A DNA stretch of 64,000 nt from Aspidapion aeneum (lineage: Eukaryota; Arthropoda; Insecta; Coleoptera; Brentidae), in the NCBI GenBank assembly GCA_963576565.1, contig OY755038.1:181714452-181778451 (forward strand). The letters run 5' to 3'. The notes under the pieces were generated by a model. That model did no database searches and was not told the origin of the DNA. It saw only the letters and a program-made list of their open reading frames with translations. Below, piece by piece: positions 1-12,700 of the stretch. Within the stretch, counting starts at the first letter, position 1. Every line of letters begins with the position of its first letter. The translations under genes were made by a program, and so were the position numbers.

Positions 1-794
1 AACTTGTAGTACTAATTAATGCAGTTTTGTCTGTTATAATACTTTTTGGTGTTAAGCTTGTTAAAATAGATTCTAACTCTTTAGTAGTTTTGGAAATTAA
101 AGTGACAATTGAACTTTCGTTGATTGTAAGGCTTGGTAATGATACTCTCGTTTTATTCATATCAGTCATTCTTGACATGCTGGTTATCACTGATCTTAAA
201 CTAGTGAACGGAATCTTTGAACTTGTAGATTCTAACTTTTTAGTAGCATTGGAAATTGCTGTAACAACTGAACTTTTGTTGATTGGAAGGCTTGGCAAGG
301 TTACTGCTGTTTTATTCGTATCTGTTATTTTTGACATGCTGGTTATCACTGATCTTGAACTAGTAAACAGGATCTTTGAAATTGTAGTACTAGTAAATGC
401 AGTTTTGTCTGTTATAATACTTTTTGGTGTTAAGCTTGTTAAAGTAGATTCTAACTCTTTAGTAGTTTTGGAAAGTACAGTGACAATTGAACTTTCGTTG
501 ATTGTAGGGCTTGATAATGTTACTGCTGTTTTATTTGATTCTGACATTTGGGACAAGCTGGTTATCACTGATCTTAAACTAGTGAACCGAATCTTTGAAC
601 TTGTAATACTGATAAATGCAGTTTTCTCTGTTCCAATATTTTTTGGCGTTAAGCTTATTAAAGTAGATTCTAACTGTTTAGTAGTATTGGAAAATACAGA
701 AACAATTGAACTTTCGTTGATTGTAGGGCTTGATAATGTTACTGCTGTTTTATTCATATCTGCCATTTGTGACATGCTGGTTATCACTGATCTT
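1..794. repeat. Segmental duplication, copy 1 (pairs with 1633-2426)
   Basis: This stretch reappears 1632 bp downstream with no difference that I found. It carries the rare variants GTAATGATACTCTCG, GGCAAGGTTACTG and GGGACAAGCTGG in the same order in both copies. The first mismatch is at 795 (A) against 2427 (G). The offset equals six full plus two 159-bp units. The duplication may extend left beyond the window. Confidence 0.9.
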
Positions 795-3700
795 AAACTA
801 GTAAACGGAATCTTTGAACTTGTAGCACTACTAAATGCAGTTTTCTCTGTTCTAATACTTTTTGGCATTGAGCTTGTTAAAGTAGATTCTAACTCTTTAG
901 TAGTATTGGAAAATACAGAAACAATTGAACTTTCGTTGATTGTAGGGCTTGGTAATGTTACTGCTGTTTTATTAATATCTGCCATTTGTGACATGCTGGT
1001 TATCACTGATCTTAAACTAGTAAACGGAATCTTTGAACTTGTAGCACTACTAAATGCAGTTTTCTCTGTTCTAATACTTTTTGGCATTGAGCTTGTTAAA
1101 GTAGATTCTAACTCTTTAGTAGTATTGGAAAATACAGAAACAATTGAACTTTCGTTGATTGTAGGGCTTGGTAATGTTACTGCTGTTTTATTAATATCTG
1201 CCATTTGTGACATGCTGGTTATCACTGATCTTAAACTAGTAAACGGAATCTTTGAACTTGTAGCACTACTAAATGCAGTTTTCTCTGTTCTAATACTTTT
1301 TGGCATTGAGCTTGTTAAAGTAGATTCTAACTCTTTAGTAGTATTGGAAAATACAGAAACAATTGAACTTTCGTTGATTGTAGGGCTTGGTAATGTTACT
1401 GCTGTTTTATTAATATCTGCCATTTGTGACATGCTGGTTATCACTGATCTTAAACTAGTGAACGGAATCTTTGAACTTGTAGATTCTAACTCTTTAGTAG
1501 CATTGGAAATTGCTGTAACAACTGAACTTTCGTTGATTGAAGGGCTTGGTAATGTGACTGCTGTTTTATTCGTATCTGTTATTTTTGACATGTTGGTTAT
1601 CACTGATCTTGAACTAGTAAACATAATCTTTGAACTTGTAGTACTAATTAATGCAGTTTTGTCTGTTATAATACTTTTTGGTGTTAAGCTTGTTAAAATA
1701 GATTCTAACTCTTTAGTAGTTTTGGAAATTAAAGTGACAATTGAACTTTCGTTGATTGTAAGGCTTGGTAATGATACTCTCGTTTTATTCATATCAGTCA
1801 TTCTTGACATGCTGGTTATCACTGATCTTAAACTAGTGAACGGAATCTTTGAACTTGTAGATTCTAACTTTTTAGTAGCATTGGAAATTGCTGTAACAAC
1901 TGAACTTTTGTTGATTGGAAGGCTTGGCAAGGTTACTGCTGTTTTATTCGTATCTGTTATTTTTGACATGCTGGTTATCACTGATCTTGAACTAGTAAAC
2001 AGGATCTTTGAAATTGTAGTACTAGTAAATGCAGTTTTGTCTGTTATAATACTTTTTGGTGTTAAGCTTGTTAAAGTAGATTCTAACTCTTTAGTAGTTT
2101 TGGAAAGTACAGTGACAATTGAACTTTCGTTGATTGTAGGGCTTGATAATGTTACTGCTGTTTTATTTGATTCTGACATTTGGGACAAGCTGGTTATCAC
2201 TGATCTTAAACTAGTGAACCGAATCTTTGAACTTGTAATACTGATAAATGCAGTTTTCTCTGTTCCAATATTTTTTGGCGTTAAGCTTATTAAAGTAGAT
2301 TCTAACTGTTTAGTAGTATTGGAAAATACAGAAACAATTGAACTTTCGTTGATTGTAGGGCTTGATAATGTTACTGCTGTTTTATTCATATCTGCCATTT
2401 GTGACATGCTGGTTATCACTGATCTTGAACTAGTGAACAGAATCTTTGAACTTGTAGTACTAATAAATGCAGTTTGGTCTGTTATAATACTTTTTGGTGT
2501 TGAGCTTGTTAAAGTAGATTCTAACTCTTTAGTAGTTTTGGAAATTACAGTTACAATTGAACTTTCGTTGATTGTAGGGCTTGGTAATGTTACTGCTGTT
2601 TTATTCATATCTGCCATTTGTGACATGCTGGTTATCACTGATCTTGAACTAGTAAACACAATCTTTGAACTTGTAGTACTAATAAATGCAGTTTTGTCTG
2701 TAATAATACTTTTTGGTTTTAAGCTTGTTAATGTAGATTTTAACTCTTTAGTAGTTTTGGAAATTACAGTGACAATTGAACTTTCGTTGATTGTAAGGCT
2801 TGGTAATGGTACTCCTGTTTTATTCATATCAGTCATTCTTGACATACTGGTTATCACTGATCCTAAACTAGTGAACGGAATCTTTGAACTTGTAGATTCT
2901 AACTCTTTAGTAGCAATGGAAATTGCTGTAACAACTGAACTTTCGTTGATTGGAGGGCTTGGTAATGTGACTGCTGTTTTATTCGTATCTGTTATTTTTG
3001 ACATGTTGGTTATCACTGATCTTAAACTAGTAAACGGGATCTTTAAACTTGTAGCACTACTAAATGCAGTTTTCTCTGTTCCAATACTTTTTGGCATTAA
3101 GCTTGTTAAATTAGATTCTAACTCTTTAGTAGTATTGGAAAATACAGAAACAATTAAACTTTCGTTGATAGTAAGGCTTGGTAATGTTAGTGCTGTTTTA
3201 TTCGTATCTGGCATTTGTGACATGCTGGTTATCACTGATCTTAAACTAGTAAACGGAATGTTTGAACTTGTAGCACTACTAAATGCAGTTTTCTCTGTTC
3301 TAATACTTTTTGGCATTAAGCTTGTTAAAGTAGATTCTAACTCTTTAGTAGTATTGGAAAATACAGAAACAATTGAACTTTCGTTGATTGTAGGGCTTGG
3401 TAATGTTACTGCTGTTTTATTCATATCTGCCATTTGTGACATGCTGGTTATCACTGATCTTAAACTAGTAAACGGAATCTTTGAATTTGTAGTACTATTA
3501 AATGCAGTTTTCTCTGTTCTAATACTTTTTGGCATTAAGCTTGTTAAAGTAGATTCTAACTCTTTAGTAGTCTTGGAAAATACAGAAACAATTGAACTTT
3601 CGTTGATTGCAGGGCTTGGTAATGTTACTGCTGTTTTATTCATGTCTGCCATTTGTGACATGCTGGTTATCACTGATCTTGAACTAGTAGTACTTGTAGT

Positions 3701-6700
3701 ACTAATAAATGCAGTTTTGTCTGTTATAATACTTTTTGGTGTTAAGCTTGTTAATGTAGATTCTAACTCTTTAGTAGTTTTGGAAATTACAGTGAAAATT
3801 GAACTTTCGTTGATGGTAAGGCTTGGTAATGGTACTCCTGTTTTATTCATATCAGTCATTCTTGACATACTGGTTATCACTGATCCTAAACTAGTGAACG
3901 GAATCTTTGAAATTGTAGATTCTAACTCTTTAGTAGCATTGGAAATTGCTGTAACAACTGAACTTTCGTTGATTGGAGGGCTTGGTAATGTGACTGCTGT
4001 TTTATTCGTATCTGGCATTTGTGACATGCTGGTTATCACTGATCTTAAACTAGTAAACGGGATCTTTAAACTTGTAGCACTACTAAATGCAGTTTTCTCT
4101 GTTCCAATACTTTTTGGCATTAAGCTTGTTAAATTAGATTCTAACTCTTTAGTAGTATTGGAAAATACAGAAACAATTAAACTTTCGTTGATTGTATGGC
4201 TTGGTAATGTTACTGCTGTTTTATTCATATCTGCCATTTGTGACATGCTGGTTATCACTGATCTTAAACTAGTAAACGGAATGTTTGAACTTGTAGCACT
4301 ACTAAATGCAGTTTTCTCTGTTCTAATACTTTTTGGCATTAAGCTTGTTAAAGTAGATTCTAACTCTTTAGTAGTATTGGAAAATACAGAAACAATTGAA
4401 CTTTCGTTGATTGTAGGGCTTGGTAATGTTACTGCTGTTTTATTCATATCTGCCATTTGTGACATGCTGGTTATCACTGATCTTAAACTAGTAAACGGAA
4501 TCTTTGAATTTGTAGTACTATTAAATGCAGTTTTCTCTGTTCTAATACTTTTTGGCATTAAGCTTGTTAAAGTAGATTCTAACTCTTTAGTAGTCTTGGA
4601 AAATACAGAAACAATTGAACTTTCGTTGATTGTAGGGCTTGGTAATGTTACTGCAGTTTTATTCATGTCTGCCATTTGTGACATGCTGGTTATCACTGAT
4701 CTTGAACTAGTAGTACTTGTAGTACTAATAAATGCAGTTTTCTCTGTTATAATACTTTTTGGTGTTAAGCTTGTTAATGTAGATTCTAACTCTTTAGTAG
4801 TTTTGGAAATTACAGTGAAAATTGAACTTTCGTTGATGGTAAGGCTTGGTAATGGTACTCCTGTTTTATTCATATCAGTCATTCTTGACATACTGGTTAT
4901 CACTGATCCTAAACTAGTGAACGGAATCTTTGAAATTGTAGATTCTAACTCTTTAGTAGCATTGGAAATTGCTGTAAGAACTGAACTTTCGTTGATTGGA
5001 GGGCTTGGTAATGTGACTGCTGTTTTATTCGTATCTGTTATTTTTGACATGTTCGTTATCACTGATCTTGAACTAGTAAACATAATCTTTGAACTTGTAG
5101 TACTAATAAATGCAGTTTTGTCTATTATAATACTTTTTGGTGTTAAGCTTGTTAAAATAGATTCTAACTCTTTAGTAGTTTTGGAAATTACAGTGACAAT
5201 TGAACTTTCGTTAATTGTAAGGCTTGGTAATGGTACTCTCGTTTTATTCATATCAGTCATTCTTGACATGCTGGTTATTACTGATCTTAAACTAGTGAAC
5301 GGAATCTTTGAACTTGTAGATTCTAACTCTTTAGTAGCAATGGAAATTGCTGTAACAACTGAACTTTCGTTGATTGTAGGGCTTGGTAATGTTACTGCTG
5401 TTTTATTCACTTCTGTCATTTTTGACATGCTGGTTATCACTGATCCTAAACTAGTAAACGGAATCTTTAAACTTGTAGATTCTAACTCTTTGGTAGCATT
5501 GGAAATTACTGTAACAACTGAACTTTTGTTGATTTTATCTGTTATTTTTGACATGCTGGTTATCACTGATCTTGAACTAGTAAACAGGATCTTTGAACTT
5601 TTAGTACTAATAAATGCAGTTTTGTCTGTTATAATACTTTTTGGTGTTAAGCTTGTTAAAGTAGATTCTAACTCTTTAGTAGTTTTGGAAAGTACAGTGT
5701 AAATTGAACTTTCGATGATTGTAGGGCTTGGTAATGTTACTGCTGTTTTATTCGGTTCTGACATTTGGGACATGTTGGTTATCACTGATCTTAAACTAGT
5801 GAACGGAATCTTTGAACTTGTAGTACTGATAAATGCAGTTTTGTATGTTCTAATACTTTTGGATGTTAAGCTTGTTAAAGTAGATTTTAACTCTTTAGTA
5901 GTTTTGGAAATTACAGTGACAATTGAACTTTGGTTGATTGTAAGGCTTGGTAATGTTACTGCTGTTTTATTCCTATCTGGCATTTGTGACATGCTGGTTA
6001 TCACTGATCTTAAACTAGTGAACGGAATCTTTGAACTTGTAGTACTGATAAATGCAGTTTTGTCTGTTCCAATACTTTTTGGCATTAAGCTTGTTAAAGT
6101 AGATTCTAACTCTTTAGTAGTATTAGAAAATACAGAAACAATTGAACTTTTGATGATTGTAGGGCTTGATAATGTTACTGCTGTTTTATTCATATCTACC
6201 ATTTGTGACATGCTGGTTATCACTGATCTTAAACTAGTGAACGGAATCTTTGAACTTGTAGTACTGATAAATGCAGTTTTATCTGTTCTAATACTTTTTG
6301 GCATTAAGCTTGTTAAAGTAGATTCTAACTGTTTAGTAGTATTGGAAAATACAGAAACAATGGAGCTTTCGTTGATTGTAGGGCTTGGTAATGTTACTGC
6401 TGTTTTATTTATATCTGTCATTTGTGACATGCTGGTTATCACTGATCTTAAACTAGTAAACGGAATCTTTGAACTTGTAGCACTACTAAATGCAGTTTTA
6501 TCTGTTCTAATACTTTTTGGCATTAAGCTGGTTAAAGTAGATTCTAACTGTTTAGTAGTATTGGAAAATACAGAAACAATTGAACTTTCGTTGATTGTAG
6601 GGCTTGGTAATGTTACTGCTGTTTTATTTATATCTGCCATTTGTGACATGCTAGTTATCACTGATCTTAAACTAGTAAACGGAATGTTTGAACTTGTAGC

Positions 6701-9700
6701 ACTACTAAATGCAGTTTTCTCTGTTCTAATACTTTTTGCCATTAAGCTGGTTAAAGTAGATTCTAACCCTTTAGTAGTATTGGAAAATACAGAAACAATT
6801 GAACTTTCGTTGATTGTAGGGCTTGGTAATGTTACTGCTGTTTTATTTATATCTGCCATTTGTGACATGCTGGTTATCACGGATCTTAAACTAGTAAACG
6901 GAATGTTTGAACTTGTAGCACTACTAAATGCAGTTTTATCTGTTCTAATACTCTTTGACATTAAGCTTGTTAAAGTAGATTTTAACTCTTTAGTAGTATT
7001 GGAAAATACAGAAACATTTGAACTTTCGTTGATTGTAGGGCTTGGTAATGTTACTGCTGTTTTATTTATATCTGTCATTTGTGACATGCTGGTTATCACT
7101 GATCTTAAACTAGTAAACGAAATCTTTGAACTTGTAGCACTACTAAATGCAGTTTTATCTGTTCTAATACTTTTTGGCATTAAGCTGGTTAAAGTAGAAT
7201 CTAACTGTTTAGTAGTATTGGAAAATACAGAAACAATTGAACTTTCGTTGATTGTAGGGCTTGGTAATGTTGCTGCTGTTTTATTTATATCTGCCATTTG
7301 TGACATGCTGGTTATCACTGATCTTAAACTAGTAAACGGAATCTTTGAAATTGTAGCACTATTAAATGCAGTTTTATCTGTTCTAATACTTTTTGGCATT
7401 AAGCTTATTAAAGTTGATTCTAACTCTTTAGTAGTATTGGAAAATACAGAAACAATTGAACTTTCGTTGATTGTAGGGCTTGGTAATGTTACTGCTGTTT
7501 TATTTATATCTGCCATTTGTGACATGCTGGTTATCACTGATCTTAAACTAGTAAATGGAATCTTTGAACTTGTAGCACTACTAAATGCAGTTTTATCTGT
7601 TTTAATACTTTCTGGCATTAAGCTGGTTAAAGTAGATTCTAACTGTTTAGTAGTATTGGAAAATACAGAAACAATTGAACTTTCGTTGATTGTAGGCCTT
7701 GGTAATGTTACTGCTGTTTTATTTATATCTGCCATTTGTGACATGCTGGTTATCACTGATCTTAAACTAGTAAACGGAATCTTTGAACTTGTAGCACTAC
7801 TAAATGCAGTTTTATCTGTTCTTATACTTTTTGGCATTAAGCTTGTTAAAGTAGATTCTAACTCTTTAGTAGTATTGGAAAATACAGAAACAATTGAACT
7901 TCCGTTGATTGTAGGGCTTGGTAATGTTACTGCTGTTTTATTTATATCTGCCATTTGTGACATGCTGGTTATCACTGATCTTAAACTAGTAAACGGGATC
8001 TTTAAACTTGTAGCACTACTAAATGCAGTTTTCTCTGTTCCAATACTTTTTGGCATTAAGCTTGTTAAATTAGATTCTAACTCTTTAGTAGTATTGGAAA
8101 ATACAGAAACAATTAAGCTTTCGTTGATTGTATGGCTTGGTAATGTTACTGCTGTTTTATTCATATCTGCCATTTGTGACATGCTGGTTATCACTGATCT
8201 TAAACTAGTAAACGGAATGTTTGAACTTGTAGCACTACTAAATGCAGTTTTCTCTGTTCTAATACTTTTTGGCATTAAGCTTGTTAAAGTAGATTCTAAC
8301 TCTTTAGTAGTATTGGAAAATACAGAAACAATTGAACTTTCGTTGATTGTAGGGCTTGGTAATGTTACTGCAGTTTTATTCATGTCTGCCATTTGTGACA
8401 TGCTGGTTATCACTGATCTTGAACTAGTAGTACTTGTAGTACTAATAAATGCAGTTTTCTCTGTTATAATACTTTTTGGTGTTAAGCTTGTTAATGTAGA
8501 TTCTAACTCTTTAGTAGTTTTGGAAATTACAGTGAAAATTGAACTTTCGTTGATGGTAAGGCTTGGTAATGGTACTCCTGTTTTATTCATATCAGTCATT
8601 CTTGACATACTGGTTATCACTGATCCTAAACTAGTGAACGGAATCTTTGAAATTGTAGATTCTAACTCTTTAGTAGCATTGGAAATTGCTGTAACAACTG
8701 AACTTTCGTTGATTGGAGGGCTTGGTAATGTGACTGCTGTTTTATTCGTATCTGTTATTTTTGACATGTTCGTTATCACTGATCTTGAACTAGTAAACAT
8801 AATCTTTGAACTTGTAGTACTAATAAATGCAGTTTTGTCTATTATAATACTTTTTGGTGTTAAGCTTGTTAAAATAGATTCTAACTCTTTAGTAGTTTTG
8901 GAAATTACAGTGACAATTGAACTTTCGTTAATTGTAAGGCTTGGTAATGGTACTCTCGTTTTATTCATATCAGTCATTCTTGACATGCTGGTTATTACTG
9001 ATCTTAAACTAGTGAACGGAATCTTTGAACTTGTAGATTCTAACTCTTTAGTAGCAATGGAAATTGCTGTAACAACTGAACTTTCGTTGATTGTAGGGCT
9101 TGGTAATGTTACTGCTGTTTTATTCATTTCTGTCATTTTTGACATGCTGGTTATCACTGATCCTAAACTAGTAAACGGAATCTTTAAACTTGTAGATTCT
9201 AACTCTTTGGTAGCATTGGAAATTACTGTAACAACTGAACTTTTGTTGATTTTATCTGTTATTTTTGACATGCTGGTTATCACTGATCTTGAACTAGTAA
9301 ACAGGATCTTTGAACTTTTAGTACTAATAAATGCAGTTTTGTCTGTTATAATACTTTTTGGTGTTAAGCTTGTTAAAGTAGATTCTAACTCTTTAGTAGT
9401 TTTGGAAAGTACAGTGTAAATTGAACTTTCGATGATTGTAGGGCTTGGTAATGTTACTGCTGTTTTATTCGGTTCTGACATTTGGGACATGTTGGTTATC
9501 ACTGATCTTAAACTAGTGAACGGAATCTTTGAACTTGTAGTACTGATAAATGCAGTTTTGTATGTTCTAATACTTTTGGATGTTAAGCTTGTTAAAGTAG
9601 ATTCTAACTGTTTAGTAGTATTGGAAAATACAGAAACAATGGAGCTTTCGTTGATTGTAGGGCTTGGTAATGTTACTGCTGTTTTATTTATATCTGTCAT

Positions 9701-12700
9701 TTGTGACATGCTGGTTATCACTGATCTTAAACTAGTAAACGGAATCTTTGAACTTGTAGCACTACTAAATGCAGTTTTATCTGTTCTAATACTTTTTGGC
9801 ATTAAGCTGGTTAAAGTAGATTCTAACTGTTTAGTAGTATTGGAAAATACAGAAACAATTGAACTTTCGTTGATTGTAGGGCTTGGTAATGTTACTGCTG
9901 TTTTATTTATATCTGCCATTTGTGACATGCTAGTTATCACTGATCTTAAACTAGTAAACGGAATGTTTGAACTTGTAGCACTACTAAATGCAGTTTTCTC
10001 TGTTCTAATACTTTTTGCCATTAAGCTGGTTAAAGTAGATTCTAACCCTTTAGTAGTATTGGAAAATACAGAAACAATTGAACTTTCGTTGATTGTAGGG
10101 CTTGGTAATGTTACTGCTGTTTTATTTATATCTGCCATTTGTGACATGCTGGTTATCACGGATCTTAAACTAGTAAACGGAATCTTTGAACTTGTAGCAC
10201 TACTAAATGCAGTTTTATCTGTTCTAATACTTTTTGGCATTAAGCTGGTTAAAGTAGATTCTAACTGTTTAGTAGTATTGGAAAATACAGAAACAATTGA
10301 ACTTTCGTTGATTGTAGGGCTTGGTAATGTTACTGCTGTTTTATTTATATCTGCCATTTGTGACATGCTGGTTATCACTGATCTTAAACTAGTAAACGAA
10401 ATCTTTGAACTTGTAGCACTACTAAATGCAGTTTTATCTGTTCTAATACTTTTTGACATTAAGCTTGTTAAAGTAGATTTTAACTCTTTAGTAGTATTGG
10501 AAAATACAGAAACATTTGAACTTTCGTTGATTGTAGGGCTTGGTAATGTTACTGCTGTTTTATTTATATCTGTCATTTGTGACATGCTGGTTATCACTGA
10601 TCTTAAACTAGTAAACGAAATCTTTGAACTTGTAGCACTACTAAATGCAGTTTTATCTGTTCTAATACTTTTTGGCATTAAGCTGGTTAAAGTAGAATCT
10701 AACTGTTTAGTAGTATTGGAAAATACAGAAACAATTGAACTTTCGTTGATTGTAGGGCTTGGTAATGTTGCTGCTGTTTTATTTATATCTGCCATTTGTG
10801 ACATGCTGGTTATCACTGATCTTAAACTAGTAAACGGAATCTTTGAACTTGTAGCACTATTAAGTGCAGTTTTATCTGTTCTAATACTTTTTGGCATTAA
10901 GCTTATTAAAGTTGATTCTAACTCTTTAGTAGTATTGGAAAATACAGAAACAATTGAACTTTCGTTGATTGTAGGGCTTGGTAATGTTACTGCTGTTTTA
11001 TTTATATCTGCCATTTGTGACATGCTGGTTATCACTGATCTTAAACTAGTAAATGGAATCTTTGAACTTGTAGCACTACTAAATGCAGTTTTATCTGTTT
11101 TAATACTTTCTGGCATTAAGCTGGTTAAAGTAGATTCTAACTGTTTAGTAGTATTGGAAAATACAGAAACAATTGAACTTTCGTTGATTGTAGGCCTTGG
11201 TAATGTTACTGCTGTTTTATTTATATCTGCCATTTGTGACATGCTGGTTATCACTGATCTTAAACTAGTAAACGGAATCTTTGAACTTGTAGCACTACTA
11301 AATGCAGTTTTATCTGTTCTTATACTTTTTGGCATTAAGCTTGTTAAAGTAGATTCTAACTCTTTAGTAGTATTGGAAAATACAGAAACAATTGAACTTC
11401 CGTTGATTGTAGGGCTTGGTAATGTTACTGCTGTTTTATTTATATCTGCCATTTGTGACATGCTGGTTATCACTGATCTTAAACTAGTAAACGGGATCTT
11501 TAAACTTGTAGCACTACTAAATGCAGTTTTCTCTGTTCCAATACTTTTTGGCATTAAGCTTGTTAAATTAGATTCTAACTCTTTAGTAGTATTGGAAAAT
11601 ACAGAAACAATTAAGCTTTCGTTGATTGTATGGCTTGGTAATGTTACTGCTGTTTTATTCATATCTGCCATTTGTGACATGCTGGTTATCACTGATCTTA
11701 AACTAGTAAACGGAATGTTTGAACTTGTAGCACTACTAAATGCAGTTTTCTCTGTTCTAATACTTTTTGGCATTAAGCTTGTTAAAGTAGATTCTAACTC
11801 TTTAGTAGTATTGGAAAATACAGAAACAATTGAACTTTCGTTGATTGTAGGGCTTGGTAATGTTACTGCTGTTTTATTCATATCTGCCATTTGTGACATG
11901 CTGGTTATCACTGATCTTAAACTAGTAAACGGAATCTTTGAATTTGTAGTACTATTAAATGCAGTTTTCTCTGTTCTAATACTTTTTGGCATTAAGCTTG
12001 TTAAAGTAGATTCTAACTCTTTAGTAGTCTTGGAAAATACAGAAACAATTGAACTTTCATTGATTGCAGGGCTTGGTAATGTTACTGCTGTTTTATTCAT
12101 GTCTGCCATTTGTGACATGCTGGTTATCACTGATCTTGAACTAGTAGTACTTGTAGTACTAATAAATGCAGTTTTGTCTGTTATAATACTTTTTGGTGTT
12201 AAGCTTGTTAATGTAGATTCTAACTCTTTAGTAGTTTTGGAAATTACAGTGAAAATTGAACTTTCGTTGATGGTAAGGCTTGGTAATGGTACTCCTGTTT
12301 TATTCATATCAGTCATTCTTGACATACTGGTTATCACTGATCCTAAACTAGTGAACGGAATCTTTGAAATTGTAGATTCTAACTCTTTAGTAGCATTGGA
12401 AATTGCTGTAACAACTGAACTTTCGTTGATTGGAGGGCTTGGTAATGTGACTGCTGTTTTATTTGTATCTGGCATTTGTGACATGCTGGTTATCACTGAT
12501 CTTAAACTAGTAAACGGGATCTTTAAACTTGTAGCACTACTAAATGCAGTTTTCTCTGTTCCAATACTTTTTGGCATTAAGCTTGTTAAATTAGATTCTA
12601 ACTCTTTAGTAGTATTGGAAAATACAGAAACAATTAAACTTTCGTTGATTGTATGGCTTGGTAATGTTACTGCTGTTTTATTCATATCTGCCATTTGTGA

